A stretch of 64,000 bases of DNA from Sphaerospermopsis aphanizomenoides BCCUSP55 (GCF_001586785.1 NZ_LUFH02000005.1:41384-105383), one strand, 5' to 3'; positions 53,325 to 64,000 are shown, counted from the stretch's first letter. Numbers and translations: made by a program. The notes: generated by a model from the sequence alone, not told the origin.

Positions 53325-54575
53325 ATGTCTATTTCTCTCGTTATAGTCGTTATACTGGCCTTATACGTCGCATTTAACCTGGGAGCCAATGATGTTGCTA
53401 ATGCAATGGGAACCTCTGTCGGTTCAAAAGCTGTTACCCTCAAACAAGCAATCATTATTGCAGGAGTCTTAGAATTTACAGGTGCGGTATTATTCGGGCA
53501 TGGAGTTACAGAAACACTAGGAACAAAAATCGCCAACCCCGACTTATTCATCGCTACACCCCAAATCCTAGCTTTAGGGATGGCAACGGTACTGATATCA
53601 TCGGGAGTATGGCTGCAAATAGCCACAGCACGGGGTTTACCAGTCTCTTCATCTCATGCCGTTGTCGGTGCGATCACCGGGTTTACTTGGGTAACATTAG
53701 GATTAAACGCTATAGATTTGTCATCCATTGGTTTAATTACTATTGGTTGGATATTAACACCAATCATTAGCGCAGTTATTGCTGCTTTTTTTTATAGCCT
53801 CATCCAACACTGGATTTTATTGCAACCTAATCCTCACCGACAATTACAAGAATGGATTCCCTGGTTAAGCACAATTTTACTGAGTATATTTGGTGTAATA
53901 GTTCTCCCATCCTTAACTCAACCACTGACAAATCTTGTGCTTGAGAAATTCGGTTTAAACATACCTGCTCACGACATCCCCATTTTTACAGGCGCAACAG
54001 CAGCAATCGGACTAACAATTTATAGCTGGCGAAAATTAGATTTTGCTACAGTCCAAAATCCCACAGAGCAATTATTCGGTCGTTTCCAACTATTAAGTGC
54101 TTGCTTCGTCGCCTTTGCACATGGTTCAAATGATGTGGGTAATGCGATCGCACCTCTAGCAGTAATCTTCTATATCAATCAGACAAGTAGCGTCCCCAAC
54201 CATGGAATCTCCATACCTTTATGGATTATGATCCTTGGAGGTGCTGGCATTGTTGCCGGATTAGCAATATGGGGCAAAAAAGTTATTGCCACAATTGGGG
54301 AAAATATCATATCCTTACAACCTAGTAGCGGATTCTGTGCCGAACTTGCTACCGCCACCACAATTTTAATAGCCTCCCGGTTAGGATTGCCTGTATCCAC
54401 CTCTCACGCTCTTGTTGGTGGTGTAGTTGGCATTGGACTGGTGCAGAATCTCAAATCAATTAAATTTCAAACACTCAAGGGAATCGCCGCAGCCTGGGTA
54501 ATTACAGTCCCCATCAGTGCTGTAATCAGCGCCTCAATATTCAGTATTATCCGGATGATATTAAATTTAAACTGA
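53325..54575 (+). CDS. Inorganic phosphate permease of the PiT family
   Basis: 416 residues from ATG 53325; the longer frame from 53259 starts in a GCAGGGGGAG repeat. Ten to twelve membrane spans. The two inverted signature repeats are present: YVAFNLGANDVANAMGTSVGSKAVTLKQA at the start and CFVAFAHGSNDVGNAIAPLAVI in the second half, followed by LGLPVSTSHALVGGVVGIG. Transports phosphate with a cation. No PhoU gene is adjacent. Confidence 0.92.
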   Translation: MSISLVIVVILALYVAFNLGANDVANAMGTSVGSKAVTLKQAIIIAGVLEFTGAVLFGHGVTETLGTKIANPDLFIATPQILALGMATVLISSGVWLQIATARGLPVSSSHAVVGAITGFTWVTLGLNAIDLSSIGLITIGWILTPIISAVIAAFFYSLIQHWILLQPNPHRQLQEWIPWLSTILLSIFGVIVLPSLTQPLTNLVLEKFGLNIPAHDIPIFTGATAAIGLTIYSWRKLDFATVQNPTEQLFGRFQLLSACFVAFAHGSNDVGNAIAPLAVIFYINQTSSVPNHGISIPLWIMILGGAGIVAGLAIWGKKVIATIGENIISLQPSSGFCAELATATTILIASRLGLPVSTSHALVGGVVGIGLVQNLKSIKFQTLKGIAAAWVITVPISAVISASIFSIIRMILNLN

Positions 54576-55049
54576 AATTTATGGAGATTCTTACCTAGCC
54601 ATTCTCATCATGAATGCAATAAATTCTAGAATCAAGGCATAAGTAAGATTACTGTTTCACTCAAAAAATTTCGGTGCTGTATCCCTACATCCCAAATCCC
54701 AACCCACAAACCGCTATCTTCTGCAATAAGTATTAAAATTAAAGCATATTTTTGCAGAATAGCTGGTTATTTATTAGAATATTGTGCAGGAGATAGCATT
54801 TTCTTCTATTTTTCTAGAACGATATTTTAATTCCTCAGAGCAACGGAAACTGTCACGCAATTTACACTTCGCACAAACTTTGGTTTTTAACAACCTACCA
54901 ATCTGCAAGGCTTTGAAACAGTTATCAGTGAACAGTAAACGGTGAACAGTAAACAGTGAACAGCGAATAGTTATCAGTGAACAGTAAACAGTAAACAGAC
55001 TGACAACTGATAACTGATTTATCGTCAAGGTGTTAGAGGTTAGAAACTA
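54576..55049. other. 474 bp gap before the DMT transporter gene
   Basis: Repeats of GTGAACAGTAAAC (54930-55000) are present. On the minus strand 54774-54900 could encode a short Cys-containing sequence (KVCAKCKLRDSFRCSEE), but its upstream part runs into the repeats and no start is convincing. No gene annotated. Confidence 0.4.
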
Positions 55050-57380
55050 ATGGGGCGATTTGAGAAGCGACCAGACAACCAACGAAGCAGAGGCGACCTA
55101 TCCAGAGCAGCTGAAAATGCTCTCTGGGATATAGTTGAAGACTTAGAAAATCTGCAACAGAATGTTCTCCGGTCTTTGCAAGATGATGTCAAGCGGCTGG
55201 AGGCTGAAAAAACCCGTTTAGCTAACGATATTCAAAGATTGATAGAAGAAAAAGAAAAGTTACAACAGGCCAGACAAATTACTGAACAACAAGTTCTCAT
55301 TCGTCAGCTGGCGGAAGTTTTGGCAAAGCACATATCTTCCCAACTTCAATCTTCTTTGAAAACTTTAGCTATTGGATCTATTGAGAGTGAATCTCCTGAA
55401 CGAGCCGCTCTCAAATCTGCTGAAGTAAATTCTACGGTAGTAAGTGATCTCAATGAAAATGTCAGCAAAATGCTCGACAATCTCGATGATACTGTCACCA
55501 TTACCTTTAGTTCCCTGCAACAAGAATTGAAAAATTATCAAAGTCATCTTTCCCAGCAGTTGTTAAGAATGTATGACCAACAGCAGCAAGGGGAAGAGAT
55601 TTTGGCAGAATTTGTGAATCGTCTCCGAGCAGAACTGGAAAAGACCAAAGAACCCACTCCTCTTAAGGTAGTAACAGGAGGTATGCCAACTGTACTACAA
55701 CTGACTGAACCTCACAAAAACGGTTTTTTAGAAAAATCACCAGAAAGAATTATTGCGGAACCAATTGCTTTGGTAACTCAGGAATTACCAAAAACAGAAA
55801 ATTCATCATCAATGGAGGCTGTGGTTACATTACCACCATCCCAGGAAAAGACCTCTGAGTCAATTTCATCTTTTATTCCTGATTCTTCAACATCACCATC
55901 AACAACAGAATCAGCAACTCAGGAAAAGACCTCTGAGTCAATTTCATCTTTTATTCCTGATTCTTTAGCATCAACAACAACAACAGAATCAGCAACTCCA
56001 CCAGCTACATCTGAGTCAATTTCATCTTTTATTCCTGATTCTTTAGCATCAACAACAACAACTCAGGAAAAGACATCTGAATCAATTTCATCTCCTATTC
56101 CTGATTTTTCAGCATCACCATCAACAACAGAATCAACAACTCAGGAAAAGACATCTGAATCAATTTCATCTCCTATTCCTGATTTTTCAGCATCACCATC
56201 AACAACAGAATCAACAACTCAGGAAAAGACCTCTGAGTCAATTTCATCTCCTATTCCTGATTTTTCAGCATCACCATCAACAAAATACCAACCACCATTA
56301 AGACCCAATCTGGAAACAACATCCCGACGACAAAGATCCCGTAGTTCTCCAAATTGGTCGCCGATTCAGATAGGTTTTTTGTTGGTTGTATCGTCAACAG
56401 TGATGTCATCCCTTTATAACGTAGCTGTAAAGGCGCTGTTCAATCAAGGCTCTGATTTACTCGGAAATTTCGAGACACAGCAATTGATATCACCAACCTT
56501 GGGGAATATTTTCTTAATTTTAATGCTCAGATTATTAGTGGTTGTGCCATTGATGTTACTTTTGGCTCCTATCTTACATCCCCCAGTTTGGCAAGACTTA
56601 CAAAATCTATTTGATTCAGTCGGGAGAAATGCTACTCCCAATCGAGAAAAAACACAACAAGTTTTATGGTTATCAGCTGTGAGTGGTGGATTTTTGTTTT
56701 TATCTCAAGTCCTCATTTACATTGCTATTGGTAACGTGACCACCGGAGTTGCAATCGCCCTGTTTTTTATCTATCCCATGATTACTGGACTGTTAGCGTG
56801 GTTTCTCTTTCGTGAACGTCCTAATTTATTCACTTCTGGTGCGATTTCCAGCATCTTTTGTGGTCAATTATTAATCTTGGGTAGTTATTCAACTGGTAAT
56901 AGTAATACCTCTTTAGGAATTATTTCTGGAATTATGTCCGGAATAGCTTTTGCTGTATACGTAATTCTTACTAGGTTATGCGCTCCGAAACTGCATCCAG
57001 TTTCTTTTGCTTTAATCAACTTCGCCACCATGTTACTGTTAAGCTTCATTTGCTTAATGATACCTTTACCAAGTGACTGGAGTTTAGCCATCAGATCAGC
57101 TAATGTACTGGAAGTGATTTTAAGTGCTTTCATGTTGGGTGTCCTCACCCTTTGCGGATATTTATTTAACAACTTTGGAATTCGCAAATTAGGTGGGCCA
57201 CGCTCGGCTATAATTGGTGCTGTTGTTCCAGTTTTAACAGTAATTTTTGCTGGATTAATCATTCAGGAAAAATTAGATATTCTCCAAATTTTGGGAGTCC
57301 TATTAGTAACTGGTGGTGCAGTTGCCGTCAGCTTTGAAAAAATGCGAAGTCAGCTTCAATCTTCTAGTCCCAAAAGTTAA
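55050..57380 (+). CDS. EamA/DMT family transporter with coiled-coil and repeat-rich N-terminus
   Basis: 776 residues. About 1-110 is a coiled coil (DLENLQQNVLRSLQDDVKRLEAEKTRLANDIQRLIEEKEKL); 150-265 a polar region; 265-411 a Ser/Thr-rich tract made of six repeats of about 26 residues; about 440-765 ten membrane spans of two EamA domains (ALFFIYPMITGLLAWFLFRERPNLFT, GGPRSAIIGAVVPVLTVIFAGLIIQEKL). The transporter half would move a small metabolite; the long soluble front may act in localisation. It stands directly before hetR, 556 bases apart. Confidence 0.8.
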   Translation: MGRFEKRPDNQRSRGDLSRAAENALWDIVEDLENLQQNVLRSLQDDVKRLEAEKTRLANDIQRLIEEKEKLQQARQITEQQVLIRQLAEVLAKHISSQLQSSLKTLAIGSIESESPERAALKSAEVNSTVVSDLNENVSKMLDNLDDTVTITFSSLQQELKNYQSHLSQQLLRMYDQQQQGEEILAEFVNRLRAELEKTKEPTPLKVVTGGMPTVLQLTEPHKNGFLEKSPERIIAEPIALVTQELPKTENSSSMEAVVTLPPSQEKTSESISSFIPDSSTSPSTTESATQEKTSESISSFIPDSLASTTTTESATPPATSESISSFIPDSLASTTTTQEKTSESISSPIPDFSASPSTTESTTQEKTSESISSPIPDFSASPSTTESTTQEKTSESISSPIPDFSASPSTKYQPPLRPNLETTSRRQRSRSSPNWSPIQIGFLLVVSSTVMSSLYNVAVKALFNQGSDLLGNFETQQLISPTLGNIFLILMLRLLVVVPLMLLLAPILHPPVWQDLQNLFDSVGRNATPNREKTQQVLWLSAVSGGFLFLSQVLIYIAIGNVTTGVAIALFFIYPMITGLLAWFLFRERPNLFTSGAISSIFCGQLLILGSYSTGNSNTSLGIISGIMSGIAFAVYVILTRLCAPKLHPVSFALINFATMLLLSFICLMIPLPSDWSLAIRSANVLEVILSAFMLGVLTLCGYLFNNFGIRKLGGPRSAIIGAVVPVLTVIFAGLIIQEKLDILQILGVLLVTGGAVAVSFEKMRSQLQSSSPKS
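55842..56282 (+). repeat. Coding tandem repeat, six units of about 78 bp
   Basis: Encodes QEKTSESISSFIPDSSTS-type units; residues 265-411 of the DMT transporter. Units 4 to 6 are nearly identical at DNA level (QEKTSESISSPIPDFSAS), while unit 3 lacks the QEK and last four residues. The near identity implies recent expansion and probable length variation between strains. Confidence 0.85.
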
Positions 57381-58836
<1,456 letters not shown>

Positions 58837-59052
58837 GCTAATATAAGTCTGAATATGTGTAGAAAGCAAAGTTCTCACATAGTCTTAAATAGTCAGTAAA
58901 AATCAAATTAATTAGGTTAAAACAATAACCTAATCTTCTAGACTCCTCAAATTTCTCTTAACCCGTCGTTTTTTATGTGACAGACTGGTAGGGTGGAAAG
59001 TTTACCAACCCTACAATCATGACTAAACTACCAGCTTTTCAGCGTTATCAAT

Positions 59053-59634
59053 TTACTTAGTGCTGCCGGGAGTTGACGGCATAGGAACAGTTTCAAAACG
59101 AGGCATTAATCCTGGCGGTGTTGTCGTTCCCACCCCAATGTTACTAGCTCGGTCACTGGCATCAATACAAGCATCAAAAGCCTGAATCGGAGCTATATCA
59201 ATTTCTTTACGCAAGCCAACCACACACTGAGCAAAAGTTACGGGTAATAAACTGCGTCCACAGTAGGCCAAAGTAGCCTGGTTATTTTCCTCCTTAGTGC
59301 TTTTGCTAATACCCACGACACAGGCAGCTAAATCTTCAGGACGGCGTGCTTGACTACAGGAATAGAGGGCATCTGTAGGGCTAATTTGTGTCTGCTTTTT
59401 GATTTTAGCCACACAGGTAGATAACTCTCTGGGTCGGAGTGCAGATGCACAACCTTTAGATGCTTCTTGTGCTGTAACTCCCACACTCAATAATTGTGCC
59501 GCACAAGCACGGTAATCATTTCTATAAGAATCTATAACAGCTTGGCTTGGTAGAATGCTTGTCAATAATCCAGCTATAGTTATAACTGGAACAGTGAAAA
59601 TTCTGCTGTTAATTCGTTTTTGGCTTTTTATCAT
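59053..59634 (-). CDS. Secreted or lumenal protein with eight regularly spaced cysteines
   Basis: 193 residues. Signal peptide about 1-32 (IFTVPVITIAGLLTSILPSQA). Then four repeats of the pattern ACxxxLxxxxxxxxAxxxC...RPxxLxxCVxxIxKxT: Cys are seen in YRACAAQL, KGCASAL, STCVAKI, YSCSQAR, AACVVGI, AYCGRSL, AQCVVGL, DACIDAS. Eight Cys could make four disulfides outside the cytoplasm. The tail is Pro-rich. I recognise no named family; function unknown. It is convergent with hetR. Confidence 0.75.
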   Translation of the reverse strand: MIKSQKRINSRIFTVPVITIAGLLTSILPSQAVIDSYRNDYRACAAQLLSVGVTAQEASKGCASALRPRELSTCVAKIKKQTQISPTDALYSCSQARRPEDLAACVVGISKSTKEENNQATLAYCGRSLLPVTFAQCVVGLRKEIDIAPIQAFDACIDASDRASNIGVGTTTPPGLMPRFETVPMPSTPGSTK

Positions 59635-60084
59635 TGCTATTCTCCGCTATGCTCCAAACACCCAAGGCTATGCTAACTTAGAATCTTCTCAAACTGTTCT
59701 CAAATTCAGGAATTTTCGAGGAACAGGGTGTAGGGTGTGGGGTGTAGGGACTCTACCTTTTAGGGCTGAGTGTCAAATCAGGATGCCCTATTTAGAGGAT
59801 TTGTGAACAAAGGATGGAATTGTGCTGATTTTTCTGTCTTTGTGTATAATCATGAAGCACACATCACAAGTGCAAAATTAATATCTGTGGATAAAAACCT
59901 ACCATTAGCTTGGTAGCAACAGCAAGTAAACGGCAAAATGCTCTATTTTATTGATATCAGAGCAATTTGTTTGAGTTTTGTGTTCACAGATAATTTTATT
60001 GATAATCCTCTAGCTAATTGCAGCAAGGAATGTCATAATAGAATATTTGGGTAAAGTTTAAACAGGATTAAATTAAGGAAACTC
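59635..60084. other. 450 bp region between the Cys-rich protein gene and rpsD
   Basis: Holds a GGTGTAGGGTGTGGGGTGTAGG run (59727-59750) and the divergent promoters. No gene or strong structure was recognised. An S4-binding leader was considered but no typical pseudoknot was identified by eye. Confidence 0.35.
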
Positions 60085-60693
60085 ATGTCCCGATATAGAG
60101 GGCCTCGCCTCAGAATTGTCCGCCGCTTGGGCGAATTACCAGGCTTAACTCGGAAAAGTGCTAGACGTGCTTATGCACCTGGACAACATGGTCAAAACCG
60201 GAAAAAACGTTCTGAGTATGCTATCCGTCTAGAGGAAAAGCAAAAGCTCCGTTTGAATTACGGCTTGACAGAAAAGCAAATGCTTCGCTATGTACGTAAA
60301 GCTAGGCGTGTTACTGGCTCTACCGGACAAGTCTTGCTGCAATTGTTAGAAATGCGGTTAGATAATACAGTTTTTCGCATGGGCATGGCTCCCACCATTC
60401 CCGCAGCACGTCAACTGGTAAATCATGGTCATGTCACCGTTAATGGTCGTGTAGTGAATATTGCCAGCTATCAGTGCCGTCCTGGTGAAGAAATTGCTGT
60501 TAGGGATAAAGAAGCATCCAAGAAATTGGTAGAAACTAACTTGCAATATCCCGGTCTAGCTAACCTTCCTAATCACCTGGAGTTTGATAAAAATAAATTG
60601 GCTGGTAAAGTCAATGGTGTGATTGAAAGAGAATGGGTAGCACTACAAGTTAATGAACTGCTGGTGGTGGAATACTACTCACGTCAGGCTTAA
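60085..60693 (+). CDS. rpsD: Small ribosomal subunit protein S4
   Basis: 202 residues. [60 protein letters not shown] and the S4 RNA-binding domain [50 protein letters not shown] are complete. It starts 16S rRNA folding and 30S assembly. ATG 60085 follows AAGGAAACTC. It is a single gene here, as in other cyanobacteria. Confidence 0.98.
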   Translation: MSRYRGPRLRIVRRLGELPGLTRKSARRAYAPGQHGQNRKKRSEYAIRLEEKQKLRLNYGLTEKQMLRYVRKARRVTGSTGQVLLQLLEMRLDNTVFRMGMAPTIPAARQLVNHGHVTVNGRVVNIASYQCRPGEEIAVRDKEASKKLVETNLQYPGLANLPNHLEFDKNKLAGKVNGVIEREWVALQVNELLVVEYYSRQA

Positions 60694-60696
60694 TGA

Positions 60697-60770
60697 AGTG
60701 CTGAGTGCTGAGTACCGAGTGCTGAGTTTGTATGACTATGACTCAGGACTCAGGACTCATAACTCAGGAC
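60697..60770. repeat. GAGTGCT/GACTCAG repeat hairpin after rpsD
   Basis: Repeats of GAGTGCTGAGT and GAGTACCGAGT on the left and ACTCAGGACTCAGG on the right are loosely complementary, so the run can fold. It lies between convergent rpsD and moaA and may serve both as a transcript end. Confidence 0.6.
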
Positions 60771-60774
60771 TGTT

Positions 60775-61761
60775 TTAACCGCCAATTTGCGACATGGTAC
60801 GGGTGTAAGCACCGACAGTACCTGAGTCGCGTTGTTTAAAGTTTATTTCTGATTTGAAGTTTAATAATTGCTGAACTTGTTCTTGTAATTGCAAGGTGCT
60901 AATCCCAGCACGTAAAGCAGTCTTGAGATTAATTTGACCTGTTTCATTTAATAAGCAGGGACGTAGCCAACCATCTGCATTCAGACGTAATCGGTTACAG
61001 CGATCGCAAAAACATTCTGACATTTGACTAATAAATCCTAGTGTTCCCTTCGCTCCAGGAATTTGAAAGACATCAGCAGGACCATTACCACAAACTTGCG
61101 ATTCTGTCAAACCCCAACGTGCGCGGATGCTGTGTCTTAAATCAGCAGAAGAGATCCAACCGCGATCGCTAAATAATTGCCCATTACCAATAGGCATAAA
61201 CTCAATAAATCGGATGTGCCATTGTTTGTCAATGGTCAGGGCAGCTAAATCTAAAACTTCGTGGTCATTGACACCAGGAATTACAACCACATTTAACTTC
61301 AACGGGTCAAAACCCACATTATAGGCAGCTTGAATACCTTGCCAAACTTGCTGCCAACGTCCACGTCCATGATTACCGATAATTTGCTCAAAAGTATCTG
61401 ATTCGAGAGAATCTAAACTAATATTAATTCTTCTTAAACCTGCATCATAGAGATTTTTGGCTATTGGCGCTAATAAAAACCCATTGGTAGTCATTGCCAA
61501 ATCTTGAGTTTGAGGAAGATTAGCAATTTTTTTCACCAATTCCACCACACCAGGACGCAGTAGAGGTTCACCACCAGTCAAGCGGAAGCGGGTAAAACCC
61601 ACAGGAATAAATACGTCTTGAATAAGAGTGAGAAGTTCCTGATCAGTTAATAACTGTTGTTTGAGGATATAGTCTAATTCTGCGCCTTCTGGCATACAGT
61701 ACAGACAACGAAAATTACAGCGATCAATTAAACTAATCCGTAGATAGTCTACCTGGTTCAT
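60775..61761 (-). CDS. moaA: GTP 3',8-cyclase MoaA
   Basis: 328 residues. Radical SAM enzyme that starts molybdenum cofactor synthesis from GTP. The N-terminal cluster CNFRCLYC (CxxxCxxC) binds the SAM-coordinating 4Fe-4S; the C-terminal [21 protein letters not shown] holds the second cluster; the final Gly-Gly is present (MSQIGG). The remembered GTP-binding arginines lie in this region. It belongs to the same pathway as moeA at 22205. Confidence 0.96.
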   Translation of the reverse strand: MNQVDYLRISLIDRCNFRCLYCMPEGAELDYILKQQLLTDQELLTLIQDVFIPVGFTRFRLTGGEPLLRPGVVELVKKIANLPQTQDLAMTTNGFLLAPIAKNLYDAGLRRINISLDSLESDTFEQIIGNHGRGRWQQVWQGIQAAYNVGFDPLKLNVVVIPGVNDHEVLDLAALTIDKQWHIRFIEFMPIGNGQLFSDRGWISSADLRHSIRARWGLTESQVCGNGPADVFQIPGAKGTLGFISQMSECFCDRCNRLRLNADGWLRPCLLNETGQINLKTALRAGISTLQLQEQVQQLLNFKSEINFKQRDSGTVGAYTRTMSQIGG

Positions 61762-62161
61762 GGTGATTTTTAGCTAAAAACGTCGGAGACTAACTTCTAG
61801 GGTATCTTAAACATATTGTTGCTGGGGAGTCCGGGTTTAAGTTTGACTATCACTCACTGGCGTGCGAGAGAAAAATTAGCATTTCTTGGTATTATTTCGA
61901 TTGCTTGGGTAGTTTTCAGTTTATTGATGCTATAATTCAATTATTGGCTACCCGTGGCTGCACCAATGATTAAGCCCTCTATGAAGCTAAAAAAACAGGA
62001 CATGATCAGTGTTGTGTATCCATCAAGTTGGGTTAAAAACCCCATTCATCAATTTTAAAATTTTCAATTATAATATTTACCTGCTTATTGTTGCTGATCC
62101 TGTGTAAGTACGCAGAATCTGTGGCAGTTAGTTGATCGCATACACAAAAGAGCTATCCATC
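61762..62161. other. 400 bp gap between moaA and the next gene
   Basis: Contains one weakly supported short ORF (61816-61935) and AT-rich DNA. No repeats or strong hairpins were recognised. Promoter sequences for moaA (minus) and the conserved gene at 62162 (plus) are expected here. Confidence 0.3.
61816..61935 (+). CDS. Possible small single-span membrane peptide
   Basis: TTG 61816 to TAA 61933-61935, 39 residues, with THWRAREKLAFLGIISIAWV and then VFSLLML. A positively charged stretch before a 17-residue hydrophobic segment gives a plausible inner-membrane small protein. No ribosome site or family support, so the call is tentative. Confidence 0.2.
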   Translation: MLLGSPGLSLTITHWRAREKLAFLGIISIAWVVFSLLML

Positions 62162-63193
62162 GTGCAAGATACCGACTCTATAAATGACCTTGCTGCTGCA
62201 CTGCAACAGCCAGTAGACTTAGACTTTGAATTACCAGATCCAGAAGACGAACAAATTGCTGAATCTGACTTTTTACAGCAGTTAGATGTAGCTTGGCAAG
62301 TATGCGATCGCTTTGATTTGCAAACAGAAATTTGGCGAGGTCGCATTTTACGCGCTATCCGCGATAGAGAGAAAAAAGGCGGTGATAGTAGAGGTACTGG
62401 TTTCCTCAAATGGTTGAAGGAAAGGGAAATTAGCAAAACTCAAGCTTACTCCTGGATTCAACTCGCTAACAGTGCTGATACTCTGTTAGAAGAAGGCAAA
62501 CTTGATCCCGGCAGTGTTAATAACTTTAGTAAACGGGCATTTGTAGAAACCGCCAAAGCCGCCCCAGAAGTCCAACAAATGGTGAGTGAAGCCGCGCAAA
62601 AGGGCGATCGCATCACCCGCAGAGAAGTTCGGCAACTCACCGACGAATGGACAGCCATGTCCTCAGAATTATTACCTGAACCAGTCAAGGAAAAAGCCGC
62701 AGATAATAGCCTTCCTGCCCGCTATATTGCCCCTCTGGTCAAGGAAATGGAAAAATTGCCTGAATCACACCAGAAAGCATTACAAAGAGATATAGCTGCT
62801 AATCCTGACGTTGATACCCTCAAACAAGCCACCACAGAAGCCCGTCAACTAGCAAAATATCTCAAATCGGCTGCTCAAGTTCAGGCATTGACAGAGGAAA
62901 ATGTGGATATTGAAACTGCATTAGAAGAAGCCCAAAGAATCGGTTGTTTAAGTATTGCTGCTGATTTGGTAAACCAAGCTTCCCAGATGGAACAAAGCAT
63001 AGCCAAGTTATACATGACCTGGAAAAAAATCAGTAACTTGGCTGATAGATTATATGTTGATACTGGTGCGAGTACACCCAATTTGCGATTGCTTCTCAAT
63101 TGTGTAGAACCACTAGGAGGGGAAGTCATGGAACTACAACTGAGTGGTGCAACCGAACACACTGTTAGGTTACAGATTCAAGAGACTAATTAA
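62162..63193 (+). CDS. Conserved-looking protein of unknown function
   Basis: 343 residues from GTG 62162; a TTG at 62132 would add 10. Acidic N-terminus (DLDFELPDPEDEQIAESD), then a helical segment WRGRILRAIRDREKKGGDSRGTGFLKWLKEREISKTQAYSWIQLANSADTLLEEG that could be a DNA-binding helix pair, then GDRITRREVRQLTDEW, and a C-terminal coiled-coil-rich half (ESHQKALQRDIAANPDVDTLKQATTEARQL). No named domain was recognised; resemblance to phage- or plasmid-type DUF3102 proteins is only general. Confidence 0.7.
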   Translation: MQDTDSINDLAAALQQPVDLDFELPDPEDEQIAESDFLQQLDVAWQVCDRFDLQTEIWRGRILRAIRDREKKGGDSRGTGFLKWLKEREISKTQAYSWIQLANSADTLLEEGKLDPGSVNNFSKRAFVETAKAAPEVQQMVSEAAQKGDRITRREVRQLTDEWTAMSSELLPEPVKEKAADNSLPARYIAPLVKEMEKLPESHQKALQRDIAANPDVDTLKQATTEARQLAKYLKSAAQVQALTEENVDIETALEEAQRIGCLSIAADLVNQASQMEQSIAKLYMTWKKISNLADRLYVDTGASTPNLRLLLNCVEPLGGEVMELQLSGATEHTVRLQIQETN

Positions 63194-63649
63194 CCTCTTC
63201 TATGAAAATGGGAGTTGAGGGTGCGACAAGCAAAGTAAAACCAAGACGATGTAGCCACGATGATGAAAATCTATAATTTGGATGAGTCTCAGGAATTAGT
63301 CTTGGAAATGATGGTGTTAGTATGGCTACGCCACGCAAGCTATCGCAATAAGCAGCCATTTTATCAGCCGGGTCTGAGGAATATAAGCCTTATCAGCAAC
63401 TACTTTACTTCTTTGTCGTCCCTCAATATCTAAATAGGGTTTGTTGAAAATGTTATTCTTGAGGGGAGAGAAGAGGGAATAGCGAATAGGGCTTTCATCA
63501 TTTTCACCGATGCTCATAGATGTCTTGAGGGTTCATGAATGCATGGGTTTTCATTTTCATCGCTCCCCTCTTATCCCCCTCAAACTCTTGATTATTCTAG
63601 ATTATTCTAGCTTTTGGCTTTATTCAGCAAACCCTAAATATATGATATA
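63194..63649. other. 456 bp region between the unknown gene and the rrn terminator
   Basis: A fragment at 63262-63354 reads MMKIYNLDESQELVLEMMVL and on to a TAA, and contains GGCTACGCCACGCAAGCTAT, related to sequence at 40770. It may be a relic gene. The remainder is repeat-like and holds no supported gene. Confidence 0.35.
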
Positions 63650-63688
63650 AAAAAAGCCAAAACAAAAGCCCCCGGTGGAGGGAGCTTT
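63650..63688 (-). terminator. rrn operon terminator
   Basis: On the minus strand, AAAGCTCCCTCCACCGGGGG CTTT folds into a GC-rich hairpin followed by T-rich TTTTGTTTTGGCTTTTTTT. It lies ten bases beyond the 5S rRNA end. Confidence 0.85.
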
Positions 63689-63697
63689 GAAATGATA

Positions 63698-63817
63698 GAC
63701 CTGGCATAGAGCTATTTTGGCGTGGGGCAACCCCCAGACTATCGTGGCCGTGGCAGCGTTTCACCTCTGAGTTCGGGAAGGGATCAGTGTGGGACCACCG
63801 CGCAATCAACACCAGGA
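63698..63817 (-). rRNA. rrf: 5S ribosomal RNA
   Basis: The minus strand reads TCCTGGTGTTGATTGCGCGG, then CCCACACTGATCCCTTCCCG AACTCAGAGGTGAAACG, ending TAGCTCTATGCCAGGTC: the 5S pattern with CCGAACUCAG loop and complementary ends (CCTGG/CCAGG). About 120 nt, the normal length. Last gene of the rrn operon. Confidence 0.95.
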
Positions 63818-63937
63818 AAACCTGTCGATTTTGGATTTTGGATTTTGGATTTTAGATTGGAATTATCAATCGCAAATCTAAAAAGAAAAATCGAAAATAC
63901 ACAAAACCCTGAAGACTGCAAGTAAAGCGAAAGAGGA
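63818..63937. repeat. 23S-5S spacer with ATTTTGG repeats
   Basis: The spacer of about 120 bp contains four tandem ATTTTGG/ATTTTAG heptamers (about 63828-63857). Such repeats inside the rrn transcript will be transcribed and could vary in copy number. Confidence 0.7.
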
Positions 63938-64000
63938 GAGGTCAAGCCCTCGGTCTGTTAGCACGGCTCGGCTACATACATTACTGTACTTCCACCTACC
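63938..64000 (-). rRNA. rrl: 23S ribosomal RNA, 3' end (partial)
   Basis: The minus strand GGTAGGTGGAAGTACAGTAA TGTATGTAGCCGAGCCGTGC TAACAGACCGAGGGCTTGAC matches the 3' end of 23S rRNA (helix 101 region with the final CCGAGGGCTTGAC). The gene runs out of the window. The exact mature end is approximate. Confidence 0.9.

Noticed and set aside
54774..55028. 84-codon minus-strand frame with a Cys-rich C-terminal half
   Set aside because: The N-terminal half is read from GTGAACAGT repeats and no start is credible; the rest is only about 40 codons with no recognised family.
63326..63517. 63-codon minus-strand frame near the rrn end
   Set aside because: Composition and lack of start context indicate chance; overlaps repeat-like sequence.

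Overview
The window is chromosomal DNA from a filamentous, heterocyst-forming cyanobacterium (order Nostocales). The evidence is hetR, a patX-like RGSGR peptide gene, the fraC-fraD-fraE filament-integrity operon, apcF (phycobilisome core), glnA with gifA, many HIP1 octamers (GCGATCGC, e.g. 1456-1463), and short tandem heptamer repeats between genes. The genus cannot be fixed from the sequence alone.

Layout. 0-5 kb: end of coaE, tldD, a photolyase split into two genes, a peroxiredoxin and a TauE exporter. 5.4-16.3 kb: MgtC-like protein, a soluble PhnD-PAS-histidine kinase, an ABC exporter followed by a MarR stub, cysteine desulfurase, a peptidase related to FtsH but lacking the AAA domain, a hydrolase and a flavoprotein. 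16.3-21.8 kb: patX with a DIF-type promoter, a 3-copy tandem repeat, a methyltransferase, gifA, glnA and apcF. From memory, apcF, glnA, gifA and patX are also neighbours in Anabaena PCC 7120. 22-32.6 kb: moeA, a radical SAM protein, a decaying toxin-antitoxin patch (25.4-27.0 kb), a large membrane protein, an NCS2 permease and a double CobA-like NTPase. 33-36.7 kb: fraCDE and a sugar ABC permease. 36.8-42.8 kb: purN, phosphohexomutase, rdgB, FMN reductase and ftsH. 43-47.5 kb: a small accessory island with VanZ-like, Uma2, HicB-like and DUF2281 proteins, a MazF-type toxin cut by a MITE, and an ATPase plus TOPRIM gene pair that looks like a phage-defence system. 47.6-57.4 kb: alaS, a 1 kb gap with two HetR-operator-like palindromes, transaldolase, a dehydrogenase, a phosphate permease and a DMT transporter with an internal repeat tract. 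57.9-64 kb: hetR, a Cys-rich secreted protein, rpsD, moaA, an unknown conserved protein, and the 3' end of an rrn operon (23S end, 5S, terminator) on the minus strand.

How the genes fit together. A nitrogen and cell-pattern theme runs through the window: NtcA-type boxes at glnA and gifA, HetR as master regulator, the PatX peptide as its likely inhibitor, and FraCDE for the cell-cell junctions through which such signals would pass. Intergenic DNA is crowded with small mobile-looking repeats: a five-copy hairpin family flanked by CAATTAT/CAATTGT heptamers, three different TIR-bounded MITE-like elements, a duplicated 80 bp element, and a three-copy terminator-like hairpin. Several toxin or regulator genes are broken (MarR, NYN, HEPN, MazF). 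All functional statements are from reading sequence and from remembered family features; no database search was run.
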